Positions 29,343 through 38,166 of a stretch of 64,000 bases of DNA are shown piece by piece. Positions within the stretch are counted from its first letter, which is position 1, and every line of letters begins with the position of its first letter. The position numbers were made by a program, and so were the translations under genes. The DNA is taken from the NCBI RefSeq assembly GCF_030651625.1, contig NZ_JAUSCF010000022.1:124001-188000 (forward strand), written 5' to 3'. The stretch comes from Hydrogenophaga sp. (lineage in GTDB: Bacteria; Pseudomonadota; Gammaproteobacteria; Burkholderiales; Burkholderiaceae_C). Under the pieces are notes generated by a model, which saw only the letters and a program-made list of their open reading frames with translations, did not search any database and had not been told where the DNA came from.

Positions 29343-30080
29343 TCAGCCCATGTGCAATCCACCGTTGACCGAGAAATCGGCACCGGTGGCATAACCGCCC
29401 TCTTCGCTCGCCAACCAGGCAATGATGGATGCGATCTCGCTGGGTTTGCCCAGGCGCTTCACGGGCACTGTAGCCACGATCTTTTCCAGCACGTCGGGAC
29501 GAATGGCGTTGACCATGTCGGTACCGATGTAGCCGGGACTCACGGTGTTGACCGTTACACCCTTGGTGGCCAACTCTTGCGCCAGTGCCATGGAGAAACC
29601 ATGCATACCGGCTTTGGCGGCCGAGTAGTTGGTCTGCCCGGCCTGTCCTTTTTCGCCGTTGACCGAGCTGATGTTGACGATGCGGCCCCAGCCTTTTTCG
29701 ACCATGTCGGGCACCACCTGCTTGGTGACGTTGAACATGGAGTTCAGGTTGGTTTCAATCACGGCCGACCAGTCTTCGCGCGTCATTTTCAGGAACATGC
29801 GGTCCTTGGTGATGCCGGCATTGTTGACCAGCACATCGATGACACCATGCTCGGCCTTGGTCTTGGTGAATGCTTCCACAGTGGAATCCCAGTCACCCAC
29901 GTTGCCCACCGAGGCGTAGAAGGTGTAGCCCAGGGCTTTCTGCTCATCGATCCACTTCTGGTGGTCGCGCGTGGGGCCGCAACCGGCAATGACCTTGAAG
30001 CCTTCCTTGTGAAGCCGCTGGCAGATGGCGGTTCCGATGCCACCCATGCCGCCGGTGACGTACGCGATTTTTTGACTCAT
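29343..30080 (-). CDS. phaB: acetoacetyl-CoA reductase
   Basis: NADPH-dependent short-chain dehydrogenase that makes (R)-3-hydroxybutyryl-CoA for PHA. It has 245 residues. The nucleotide motif TGGMGGIGTAICQRL is at residues 10-24, the NNAG motif at about 87-91, and the catalytic Ser-Tyr-Lys set in NISSVNG and YSAAKAG. Its place as the third gene of phaC-phaA-phaB supports the assignment over other FabG-like reductases. The ribosome site AGGAG is nine bases before the ATG. Confidence 0.95.
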   Translation of the reverse strand: MSQKIAYVTGGMGGIGTAICQRLHKEGFKVIAGCGPTRDHQKWIDEQKALGYTFYASVGNVGDWDSTVEAFTKTKAEHGVIDVLVNNAGITKDRMFLKMTREDWSAVIETNLNSMFNVTKQVVPDMVEKGWGRIVNISSVNGEKGQAGQTNYSAAKAGMHGFSMALAQELATKGVTVNTVSPGYIGTDMVNAIRPDVLEKIVATVPVKRLGKPSEIASIIAWLASEEGGYATGADFSVNGGLHMG

Positions 30081-30177
30081 GTTGTTTGCTCCTCTGAAGT
30101 GTGCCTTGCTGGCAGTTGATATGAATTCGATAGCAGATCACGCCCTGTGATCCGGCTGATTCACTGTAACCAGTAAA

Positions 30178-31356
30178 TCAGCGCTCCACAGCAAGGGAAA
30201 CCCCCATGCCACCACCAATGCACAAGGCGGCCAGGCCCTTCTTGGCGCCCGTGCGCTGCATCTCGTGCAACAGCGTCACAAGAATGCGGCAACCCGACGC
30301 ACCAATCGGGTGCCCGATTGCAATGGCGCCACCGTTGACATTGACTTTGGCCGGATCGATGTCCAGCGCCTTGTTCACTGCACAAGCCTGCGCGGCAAAG
30401 GCCTCGTTGAGTTCAAAGAGGTCCACGTCGGCGGCCTTCCAGCCGGCTCTGGCCAGTGCCTTCTGTGATGCGGGCACCGGGCCCATGCCCATGGTGGCGG
30501 GATCCAGGCCGCTGGTGCCGAAGGCGGCGATGCGCGCGAGTGGCGTCAAGCCCAGGGCAGCGGCCTTCTTGGCGCTCATCACCATCACGGCGGCGGCACC
30601 GTCGTTGATGCCCGATGCGTTGCCGGCGGTCACCGAACCTGTCTTGTCGAAGGCGGGGCGCAGACCGGCCAGCACTTCGGCGGTGGTCTTGGCGTTGATG
30701 AACTCGTCGCTGTTGAACAGCACCGGATCGCCCTTGCGCTGCGGAATGCTCACGCCGACGATCTCGTCATTGAACTTGCCAGCGGCCTGCGCAGCGGCGG
30801 CCTTTGCCTGGCTGCCAGCAGCCAGGGCGTCCTGCATCTCGCGGGTGATGCCGTGTGCCTTGGCCACGTTTTCGGCGGTGATGCCCATGTGGTACTGGTT
30901 GTACACATCCCACAGGCCGTCCACGATCATGGTGTCGGTCATTTTCCATTCGCCCATGCGCTGACCGTCGCGGCTACCGTTCAGCACGTGTGGGCTGGCG
31001 CTCATGTTTTCCTGGCCACCAGCGATCACGATTTCACTGTCGCCCCAGGCCACGGCCTGAGCCGCGAGCATCACGGCCTTCAGGCCCGAGCCACACACGG
31101 CGTTGATGGTGAGTGCGGGCGTTTCCTTGGCCACGCCGGCCTTCATCATGGCTTGGCGGGCCGGGTTCTGGCCCACGCCTGCTGCCAGAACCTGACCCAT
31201 GATCACTTCACCGATGGCGTCTGCGGGCACGCCACTGCGCTCCAGCAAGGCCTTGATGACGATGCTGCCCAGCTCGGTGGCGGGTGTCTTGGCGAGCGAG
31301 CCGCCGAACTTGCCCACTGCGGTGCGGGCGGCTGAAACGATGACGATGTCTTCCAT
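30178..31356 (-). CDS. phaA: acetyl-CoA acetyltransferase (beta-ketothiolase)
   Basis: Condenses two acetyl-CoA to acetoacetyl-CoA, the first step of PHB synthesis. It has 392 residues. The nucleophile Cys is in VCGSGLKAV (about residue 88), the His in IGHPIGASG and the second Cys is C379 in CIGGGMG near the end. The start at 31356 has GGAG six bases upstream; the ATG at 31368 is less likely. It sits between phaC and phaB; the gap to phaC holds repeat R3, and the gap to phaB is 97 bp. Confidence 0.95.
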   Translation of the reverse strand: MEDIVIVSAARTAVGKFGGSLAKTPATELGSIVIKALLERSGVPADAIGEVIMGQVLAAGVGQNPARQAMMKAGVAKETPALTINAVCGSGLKAVMLAAQAVAWGDSEIVIAGGQENMSASPHVLNGSRDGQRMGEWKMTDTMIVDGLWDVYNQYHMGITAENVAKAHGITREMQDALAAGSQAKAAAAQAAGKFNDEIVGVSIPQRKGDPVLFNSDEFINAKTTAEVLAGLRPAFDKTGSVTAGNASGINDGAAAVMVMSAKKAAALGLTPLARIAAFGTSGLDPATMGMGPVPASQKALARAGWKAADVDLFELNEAFAAQACAVNKALDIDPAKVNVNGGAIAIGHPIGASGCRILVTLLHEMQRTGAKKGLAALCIGGGMGVSLAVER

Positions 31357-31421
31357 GTGTGTCTCCATAGTGAGAAAAAATCAAAATCTGTCCGGCGCGA
31401 ACTGTGCGAACCCAGGATGCG

Positions 31422-31496
31422 GCGGAACCGGCTTCGCCGAGCCGCACCGCATCGCCCCCTTGAGGGGGTAGCGCGAAGCGCTGCAGCAGTGGGTCA
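31422..31496 (-). repeat. stop-anchored intercistronic repeat, copy R3
   Basis: A 75-bp copy between phaC and phaA, starting 3 nt after the phaC stop. The GCGGAACCGG end and the CCCCC-TCAA-GGGGG hairpin are kept; the stop-proximal part differs (GCGAAGCGCTGCAGCA) and resembles the diverged copy R5. Confidence 0.8.
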
Positions 31497-31499
31497 TCT

Positions 31500-33353
31500 C
31501 TAGGCTTTTGCTTTTGCTTTCACGTACCGGCCCGGCGCGGGCTCGATCGCAGCGTAGGTCTTGCCTTTGCCGTAGCTCTTGGGCGCCGCCACCAGCTTGC
31601 CCGCCTGCGGCTTGAGCCAGGCGGCCCAGTCGGTCCACCAGCTGCCGGGGTGTTCGGTGGCGCTTTCGATCCAGTCATTCACGTCAGCCGGGTATTTGGT
31701 GGCAGAGCCGATCCAGTGGCTGCGTTTGTTCTTGGATGCAGGGTTGATCACGCCAGCGATGTGACCGGAAGCACCCATGACGAAGCGCTTCTTGCCCGGA
31801 AACACCTGGGTGCTGGCGTAAGCGCCTCCAATGGGCACGATATGGTCTTCACGCGACCCGTAGATGTACACCGGCATCTTGACCTTGCGGAAGTCGACCT
31901 TCTCGCCACAGACCACCATGTGACCGGGTTTCACCAGGTTGTTTTCCAGGTACATCTGGCGCAGGTAGTGCGCGTAGTAGTGACCGGGCAGGTTGGTGCT
32001 GTCGGAGTTCCAATACAGCAGATCGAAAGGCGGCGGGGTTTCGCCCTTGAGGTAGTTGCCCACCACGTAGTTCCACACCAGGTCGTTCGGACGCAGGAAG
32101 CTGAAGGTGGTCGCCAGGTCACGCCCTGGCATGAGGCCGCCCTGCGCAAACTGCATCTCGCGGTATTTGACAAAGTTCTCGTCGATGAACACGTCGAGGA
32201 TGCCGGTGTCGCTGAAGTCCAGCAGTGTGGTGAGAAACGTGGCGCAATTCACAGGCTCTTCGCCACGTGCCGCCAGCACCGCCAGCGCCGTACCCAGCAT
32301 GGTGCCACCCACGCAGAAGCCCAACGCGTTGATGGTCTCGGCACCAGTGATGTCTTGCGTCACATCGATGGCCTTGATCACCGCATCTTCGATGTAGTCG
32401 TCCCAGGTCTTTTGAGCAAGCGACTCATCAGGGTTGCGCCAACTCACCACGAAAGTGCGGTGACCTTGCTCCACGCAGTAGCGGATCAGCGAATTCTCGG
32501 GCTGCAGGTCGAGGATATAGAACTTGTTGATGCAGGGTGGCACCAGCAGAAAGGGCCGCTCATAGACCTTGGCAGTCAGGGGTTTGTATTCAATGAGCTG
32601 GAACAGTTCGTTCTCGAAGACCACCGCGCCTTCGGTGGTGGCCACATTCTTGCCAACCTCGAACACGCTTTCGTCGGTCATGGACACGTGACCTTGCTTC
32701 ATGTCGTGCAGCAGGTTGGCCACGCCCTTGGCGATGCTCTCGCCCTGGGTGTCGATGGCCTTCTTCTGGGCTTCGGCATTGAACGCAAGGAAGTTGCTGG
32801 GCGCGCTGGCGTCGATCCACTGCTGCACCGCAAAGCGAACGCGGCTGCGGGTCTTGGCGTCGCCCTGTACCGCATCGGCCATGGCCATGAGGGTACGTGC
32901 ATTGAGCAGATACGAAGCCGCAGCGAAAGCGGCCACGGGGTTGCTCGCCCACGCCTCGGAAGCGAACCGCCGGTCCCCCGCGGGTTTGACATGGGGCCCC
33001 TGGTTCCAGAGGCCTGCCATTTCCTGCATGTAGGTCTTCTGGATTTCCAGCAACTTTGCGGAGTCGAAAGAGACCTGCTGACCGTTGGCATTGCTGAACA
33101 GCTCGCCCATGCCAGGCATGCCTGGCATGCCACTGGCCATGTTTGCCATGTTCATGCCAAACGGATTGGCTGCGCCACTCTGCGGCATGAAGGCCTTGAA
33201 CGCCGCGAAGGGATCGGCGCCGCCATTGGCCCCGGCCTGGGCCGCAGCCCCCGGCATGGCCTGGGCCATCTGCGTCCATTGGGCCACCAGATTCTGTTGA
33301 AACTGCTGCGCCGCTTCCAGCCAGGGTTGCTGGGGATTTTTCCCTGATGTCAT
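31500..33353 (-). CDS. phaC: class I poly(3-hydroxyalkanoate) synthase
   Basis: Polymerises hydroxyacyl-CoA to PHA at the granule surface. It has 617 residues, normal for class I. The lipase-box-like active site GFCVGG has the nucleophile Cys347; the Asp is in GSREDHIVP and the His in GASGHIAGV. The N-terminal third, with runs of Gly/Met/Pro around residues 60-80 (GMPGMPGMG), is the variable region. AGGAG lies six bases before the ATG. It heads the phaC-phaA-phaB operon. A possible control motif GGGTTTTCCC is at 33411. Confidence 0.96.
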   Translation of the reverse strand: MTSGKNPQQPWLEAAQQFQQNLVAQWTQMAQAMPGAAAQAGANGGADPFAAFKAFMPQSGAANPFGMNMANMASGMPGMPGMGELFSNANGQQVSFDSAKLLEIQKTYMQEMAGLWNQGPHVKPAGDRRFASEAWASNPVAAFAAASYLLNARTLMAMADAVQGDAKTRSRVRFAVQQWIDASAPSNFLAFNAEAQKKAIDTQGESIAKGVANLLHDMKQGHVSMTDESVFEVGKNVATTEGAVVFENELFQLIEYKPLTAKVYERPFLLVPPCINKFYILDLQPENSLIRYCVEQGHRTFVVSWRNPDESLAQKTWDDYIEDAVIKAIDVTQDITGAETINALGFCVGGTMLGTALAVLAARGEEPVNCATFLTTLLDFSDTGILDVFIDENFVKYREMQFAQGGLMPGRDLATTFSFLRPNDLVWNYVVGNYLKGETPPPFDLLYWNSDSTNLPGHYYAHYLRQMYLENNLVKPGHMVVCGEKVDFRKVKMPVYIYGSREDHIVPIGGAYASTQVFPGKKRFVMGASGHIAGVINPASKNKRSHWIGSATKYPADVNDWIESATEHPGSWWTDWAAWLKPQAGKLVAAPKSYGKGKTYAAIEPAPGRYVKAKAKA

Positions 33354-33479
33354 GCTTGTCTCCTGTGTTTTGGCCGCAGACTTATGATTTCGGGTCTAGG
33401 GCCGCATTCCGGGTTTTCCCTAGTGTCGGGTGGCTGGCTTCCAGTCACCTGACAGATTGACTCGGGCTGCAGGTGAAAC

Positions 33480-33806
33480 GTGTATCTGGTTGTGATTGGC
33501 TGGCTCTATGTGGTTCTGATGATGTCGGTGGCGGAAGCCTCCAACACCACCGGTACCGTGCTTGGAGCCATTGTGACCTTTTTTCTTTACGGTTTGATGC
33601 CGGTGACGTTGGTGGTTTACCTGATGCGCACGCCACAGCGAAGAAAGGCCATCAAGGCGCGCGAAGTCGAGGAGGACCGTGCGCGCCAATCGGAACAAAG
33701 TGAACCTCATGCGCAGGCGCATTCAGCCGAACCAGACGCAGGCGGCCATGCGGCCAGTGCTACCAAGACGGACGGCGTCGCGCCGGTGGGAAAAGAACCG
33801 GGCTGA
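33480..33806 (+). CDS. small two-helix membrane protein of unknown function
   Basis: 108 residues. Two membrane segments at about 3-18 and 26-48 (VVIGWLYVVLMMSVA and TVLGAIVTFFLYGLMPVTLVV) are followed by a basic stretch RTPQRRKAIKARE and a long hydrophilic, acidic/Ala-rich cytoplasmic tail. Start is GTG 33480 with AGGTGAA just upstream. Similar short proteins are, to my impression, common in Burkholderiales. It is divergent from phaC; its tail overlaps the convergent pgeF by 84 bp, which is unusually long. Confidence 0.65.
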   Translation: MYLVVIGWLYVVLMMSVAEASNTTGTVLGAIVTFFLYGLMPVTLVVYLMRTPQRRKAIKAREVEEDRARQSEQSEPHAQAHSAEPDAGGHAASATKTDGVAPVGKEPG

Positions 33807-34523
33807 TTGGCTCACGGTGCACCAGGGAAGCGAACCGTCGTTGCCCCACACCGACGTTACGCCGACCGCCTGCAACCGACGCCTGACCAGCGCTGGCAGA
33901 TCTGCAAGAAATTTATTGGCAGACTGCGCGCTGAAGCATTCGATCGCGCCGGCATCAAGCGCCACAAATGCATCCACGACCTCTGACCCGACCTCAAAAG
34001 CCTGCGGCCCGATGCAGGGGCCGAGCCATGCAACGATGTTTGCATGCCCGCCATGCGACGAGGGAGTGGTGACAGACCCCGCCTCACGAAGCGCGTGCAC
34101 TGTGGCCTCTATCACCCCACCCGCCAGACTTCTCCATCCGGCATGTGCAGCCGCCACAGCCGCGCCTGACACGCACGCGAACAACACCGGCATGCAGTCC
34201 GCAACCATGATGGTGGCGGCCACGCCTGTACCCGCCTGCACCACACAGGCGTCGGCCTCGATGCCATCGGGCGCGTTGGCGTCAAGGCAGGCGATGTGGT
34301 TGCCGTGCACCTGCTGCAGAAAGACGGGCGCTGCGGGTGATGTGATGGCACGCAGGCTGGCTCGGTTGAGAGCCACCGAGGCAGGATCGTCGCGCACGTG
34401 GTGGCCGAGGTTGAAGCTGTCGAATGGTGGCTGGGACACACCGCCACGGCGGGTCGTGAACACGGCTCGCACACCCGCAGGAGCGGGCCAGTCGGGAACC
34501 ATGTGATCTCCAGACCCGCCCAT
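33723..34523 (-). CDS. pgeF: peptidoglycan-editing factor / purine nucleoside phosphorylase, YfiH family
   Basis: Multicopper-oxidase-like fold protein of the PgeF/YfiH/LACC1 family, 266 residues. The zinc-binding His/Cys set is visible: VHGNHI, ADCMPVLF, and AAHAGWRSLAGG, with GPCIGP later. These proteins have been linked to removal of wrong residues from peptidoglycan and to purine nucleoside phosphorolysis. The start at 34523 overlaps the maiA stop by one base (TGATG); a second ATG at 34502 has GGAG five bases upstream and may be the true start. Confidence 0.88.
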   Translation of the reverse strand: MGGSGDHMVPDWPAPAGVRAVFTTRRGGVSQPPFDSFNLGHHVRDDPASVALNRASLRAITSPAAPVFLQQVHGNHIACLDANAPDGIEADACVVQAGTGVAATIMVADCMPVLFACVSGAAVAAAHAGWRSLAGGVIEATVHALREAGSVTTPSSHGGHANIVAWLGPCIGPQAFEVGSEVVDAFVALDAGAIECFSAQSANKFLADLPALVRRRLQAVGVTSVWGNDGSLPWCTVSQSARFFSHRRDAVRLGSTGRMAACVWFG

Positions 34524-35164
34524 CAGGCCTCTGCGTCGGGACAAGCCGAAGGCTGGGCTGCCTGGAATGCCGGATGCGCCATGCAGGCGTCAAACACTGC
34601 CATGGTTCTCGGGAGGCCGTCCAGCGGGGTCTTGAACCGTTGCGCGTTGAAGATCTGCGGTACCAGGCAGCAGTCGGCCATCGTCGGTGTGTCCCCGTGG
34701 CAGTACGGTGACGCAGGCACGGCCGCGAGCTGGCGCTCAAAAGACTCCAGCCCCTCGCGCACCCAGTGTCTGTACCAGGTGTTCTTGGCCTCCTCTTCCA
34801 CCTTCAGTTCCTTGGTGAGGTACTTCAGCACGCGCAGGTTGTTGATGGGATGAATCTCGCACGCCACGATCTGGGACAGGGCGCGCACCCGGGCACGGGC
34901 CAAAGGATCACCGGGCAACAAGGCTTGCTCAGGCTGCACTTCTTCAAGGTATTCGATGATGGCCATCGACTGGGTCAGACGGGTTCCGTCGTCGAGTTCG
35001 AGCACAGGCACCAGACCTTCCAGCGAGACGTCGGCAAAAGCGCCCTGCCGGTGTTCGCCCTTGGCGATGTGCACTGGAAGGTATTCGTAGGCAATGCCCT
35101 TGATTGCCAGCGCAATGCGCACACGGAAGGAAGCGGAGGATCGGAAGTAGTTGTAGAGCTTCAT
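34523..35164 (-). CDS. maiA: maleylacetoacetate isomerase (zeta-class GST)
   Basis: Glutathione transferase-fold enzyme, 213 residues. The zeta signature SSASFRVRIAL near the N-terminus, GLVPVLELDDG and QSMAIIEYLEE build the glutathione site, and the C-terminal all-helical domain follows. Family members isomerise maleylacetoacetate in tyrosine/homogentisate breakdown or maleylpyruvate in the gentisate route. Homogentisate genes are absent here, but a fumarylpyruvate-hydrolase-like gene lies at 55.7 kb, so maleylpyruvate is also possible. It is coupled to pgeF. Confidence 0.88.
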   Translation of the reverse strand: MKLYNYFRSSASFRVRIALAIKGIAYEYLPVHIAKGEHRQGAFADVSLEGLVPVLELDDGTRLTQSMAIIEYLEEVQPEQALLPGDPLARARVRALSQIVACEIHPINNLRVLKYLTKELKVEEEAKNTWYRHWVREGLESFERQLAAVPASPYCHGDTPTMADCCLVPQIFNAQRFKTPLDGLPRTMAVFDACMAHPAFQAAQPSACPDAEA

Positions 35165-35283
35165 GCTGGAAGCATATCCCGTACAGCCACCTGCTGTATG
35201 ACAATGCTCAAAACCGGCAACCCTCTGGCCCGGGGGCAACCACCCCGACCAGGACGCCGCGCACCACCGCAGATGGCAGCAGA

Positions 35284-38127
35284 ATGACCCGCCCGCAGAC
35301 CCACCACCGCCATTCAGCCTGGGGCGAGGCCAGCTTGTGCGAGCTGGTGCTGCGGGCGCAGAAAGATCTGTACCCGGAGGGCAGCGAGTGCCATCGCCCC
35401 GTGAACCTGTCCGCCTCGCTCGACCGCGACCTTGGTTTTGACAGCCTGGGGCGCATGGAGCTGCTGTTGCGCATCGAGGCGGCGACCGGCCTGACCCTGC
35501 CTGAAGACACACTGGAAACTGCCGAGACCGTGGAAGACCTCTGGCGTGCCGTCCAGCGGGGACGCACATGGACGGCGGCCGGACGGTCTTTGCCTGAAGC
35601 GCCTGCGCTTTCCGGATCGTCTGCTCCATCCATCGCGAACATGGATGGGGAACGCCCGGCGCAGACCCTGCTTGAGGTATTCGATGGCCATGTGGCGGTT
35701 CATCCGGATCAGGTCCAGATTGTGTACCTGACCAACGACACGGAGACCCCCCTCACCTACCGGCAGCTGCACGACGGATCGGCGGCGCTGGCGGCCGGTC
35801 TGCAGCAGGCCGGGCTCAAGCCGGGACAGACGGTGGCCATCATGCTGCCCACATCGCCTGCCTATTTTTTTACCTACCTGGGCATCCTGCGTGCCGGCGG
35901 GATTCCGGTGCCGATCTACCCTCCGGCACGCCCCTCGCAACTGGAAGACCACGTGCGACGCCACACAGGCATTCTGGCCAATGCACAGGTGGCCCTGCTG
36001 GTGAGTGTGCCCGAAGCGATGCAGGTGGCCCGTCTGCTCCAGGCACGGGTGCCTGGCCTGCATGCCTTGCACACGCCCGAAGACCTGATGGCATCGGGTC
36101 AGGGACACCCAACCGCCCCTGTCGCGATCACCGCAGACGACGTCGCCTTCATCCAGTACACCTCGGGCAGCACCGGGCAGCCCAAGGGTGTGGCGCTGAC
36201 CCATGCGAATCTGCTGGCCAACATCCGCGCCATGGTGATAGCCATCGACGCCACGCCAGAAGACGTGTTCGTCAGCTGGCTGCCGCTCTACCACGACATG
36301 GGTCTGATCGGTGCCTGGCTCGGCAGTTTCACCGTGGGCTTTCGCCTGGTGGTGATGTCGCCGCTGGCCTTTCTGGGGCGACCCCGGCGCTGGCTGGAAG
36401 CGCTCTCGCGCCACGGCGGCACGCTGTCGGCAGGTCCCAACTTCGCGTACGAGCTGTGCCTGAACCGGATCGACGACGCCGCGCTGCAGGGCCTGGACCT
36501 GAGCCGCTGGCGCCTGGCCTTCAACGGGGCGGAAGCGGTGAGCCCGGATACGGTCACGCGCTTCGCAGAACGCTTTGCATCCTGTGGACTGCACCCCACG
36601 ACCATGACCCCGGTGTACGGCCTGGCCGAGTCGTCGGTGGGCCTTCTGTTTCCACCACTGGGCAGAGGCCCGCGCATCGACAGCATTGCCCGCGAGACCT
36701 TCGAGGCCGAGCGGCGTGCCGTGTCAAGTCGAGACGCCTCGGCATTGCGCTTTGTTGCGTGTGGACGGGCACTGCCCGGGCACGAGGTCCGCATCGTGGA
36801 CGACACGGGCCACCCAGTGCCCGAACGGGTCGAAGGCCGGCTGGAGTTTCGTGGTCCATCGGCCACCTCGGGCTATTGGCGTGCTCCGGAACTGACCGCC
36901 CGCCTGTACACGGACGACCAGGGCCAGTGGCTGGACACCGGCGACCGCGCCTACGTGGCCGAGGGCGACGTGTTCGTGACCGGGCGGGTCAAGGACATCG
37001 TGATCCGTGGCGGGCGCAACCTCTACCCGCAGGAGATCGAGCAGGTAGTGGGCGAGGTTCCTGGCGTGCGCAAGGGCTGCGTGGCCGTGTTCGGGCGGCG
37101 CGATGCAAAGACCGGTACCGAGCGTCTGGTCGTGCTGGCCGAGGTCAGTCCGCGCGCCAATCGCGACACTGCGGCCCTGCGCAAGGCGGTGGCAGGGGCG
37201 GTGCTGTCGGCCATTGGCGAGCCGGCCGACGAAATCCTGCTGGCCCCGCCCCACACGGTGCTCAAGACCTCCAGCGGCAAAGTGCGGCGCTCGGCCTGCC
37301 GGACCCTGGTTGAACAAGGCGGCCTGGGAACAGCCTCGGCGAGTGTCCGGACACAGTGGCTGAGGTTGGCCGGCGGCGCCTTGGTGCTGAGACTGTCCCA
37401 CGCACTGCAGGCCATTTCGGGCGTATGGTTTGCCTTGCGCGCCCTGGCCCTTTTCGGGTTGATGGTGCCTGTCGCATGGCTGATCACCGTGCGGTTGTCG
37501 ACCGCGGCCGCGGCCTGGCACTTCTGCCACAAGGCAGCCCGGATGCTCCTGCGATTGGCGGGCGTGAGGCTCGAATTGCATGGGCTGGAGCACCTGCCGG
37601 CGAATGCCCGCTGCGTGCTGGTGTGCAACCACGCGAGCTACCTGGACGGACTTGTGCTGGTGGCAGCCCTGCCCAGCCCACATACCTTCGTGGCCAAGCG
37701 GGAGCTGGAACATCAGCGCGTGGCAGGACGTTTTCTCAAGCGCCTGGGCGTGGCCTTTGTGGAGCGGTTTGATCCGAAACGCAGCGTGGCCGATGCGCAG
37801 CAGATGACCAAAGCGGCGCAGTCCGGTGCGCCGCTGCTGGTGTTTCCCGAGGGCACCTTCGTGGCGGCGCCAGGCCTGTTGCCTTTCAGGCTCGGCGGCT
37901 TCCTGGCAGCGGCACATGCCGGGGTGCCGGTGGTGCCGGTGACGCTCGGCGGCACAAGGCAGTTGCTGGGCGCTGATCGCTGGTGGCCACGCAAAACCAC
38001 GCTGACGGTGCGCGTCGGTGCGCCCTTGTTGGCCGACCCTTCGCTGACGCCGTTTGCGGCCGCGGTTCAATTGCGCGACAAGGCACGCCGTGTGATCACC
38101 CGGGGTTTGGCCTTCACCGAAACATGA
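35284..38127 (+). CDS. three-domain ACP / acyl-adenylating ligase / acyltransferase
   Basis: 947 residues with three enzymatic parts. Residues 15-92 are an acyl carrier domain with the phosphopantetheine Ser54 in GFDSL. Residues about 125-690 are an AMP-binding ligase of the FAAL/long-chain type (YTSGSTGQPKG at 292-302, NGAEAVSPDTV, GDRAYV, KDIVIRGGRNLYPQEIE). After one or two membrane segments (about 710-745), residues 765-930 are a PlsC-type acyltransferase with HASYLD (783-788) and FPEGTF (854-859). The protein could activate a fatty acid, hold it on its own ACP and transfer it to a lipid acceptor. ATG 35284 is chosen; the longer frame is not family-like. A free ACP and E1/E2 genes lie nearby. 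Confidence 0.85.
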   Translation: MTRPQTHHRHSAWGEASLCELVLRAQKDLYPEGSECHRPVNLSASLDRDLGFDSLGRMELLLRIEAATGLTLPEDTLETAETVEDLWRAVQRGRTWTAAGRSLPEAPALSGSSAPSIANMDGERPAQTLLEVFDGHVAVHPDQVQIVYLTNDTETPLTYRQLHDGSAALAAGLQQAGLKPGQTVAIMLPTSPAYFFTYLGILRAGGIPVPIYPPARPSQLEDHVRRHTGILANAQVALLVSVPEAMQVARLLQARVPGLHALHTPEDLMASGQGHPTAPVAITADDVAFIQYTSGSTGQPKGVALTHANLLANIRAMVIAIDATPEDVFVSWLPLYHDMGLIGAWLGSFTVGFRLVVMSPLAFLGRPRRWLEALSRHGGTLSAGPNFAYELCLNRIDDAALQGLDLSRWRLAFNGAEAVSPDTVTRFAERFASCGLHPTTMTPVYGLAESSVGLLFPPLGRGPRIDSIARETFEAERRAVSSRDASALRFVACGRALPGHEVRIVDDTGHPVPERVEGRLEFRGPSATSGYWRAPELTARLYTDDQGQWLDTGDRAYVAEGDVFVTGRVKDIVIRGGRNLYPQEIEQVVGEVPGVRKGCVAVFGRRDAKTGTERLVVLAEVSPRANRDTAALRKAVAGAVLSAIGEPADEILLAPPHTVLKTSSGKVRRSACRTLVEQGGLGTASASVRTQWLRLAGGALVLRLSHALQAISGVWFALRALALFGLMVPVAWLITVRLSTAAAAWHFCHKAARMLLRLAGVRLELHGLEHLPANARCVLVCNHASYLDGLVLVAALPSPHTFVAKRELEHQRVAGRFLKRLGVAFVERFDPKRSVADAQQMTKAAQSGAPLLVFPEGTFVAAPGLLPFRLGGFLAAAHAGVPVVPVTLGGTRQLLGADRWWPRKTTLTVRVGAPLLADPSLTPFAAAVQLRDKARRVITRGLAFTET

Positions 38128-38166
38128 GCTCACTCACTGGCCGGCGTTGCCAAAGTGCATTTCCGG

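Noticed and set aside
35104-35283. Upstream extension of the three-domain ligase to an ATG at 35104
   Set aside because: The extension is Arg/Ser-rich, overlaps the divergent maiA start, and gives no family similarity before the ATG at 35284.
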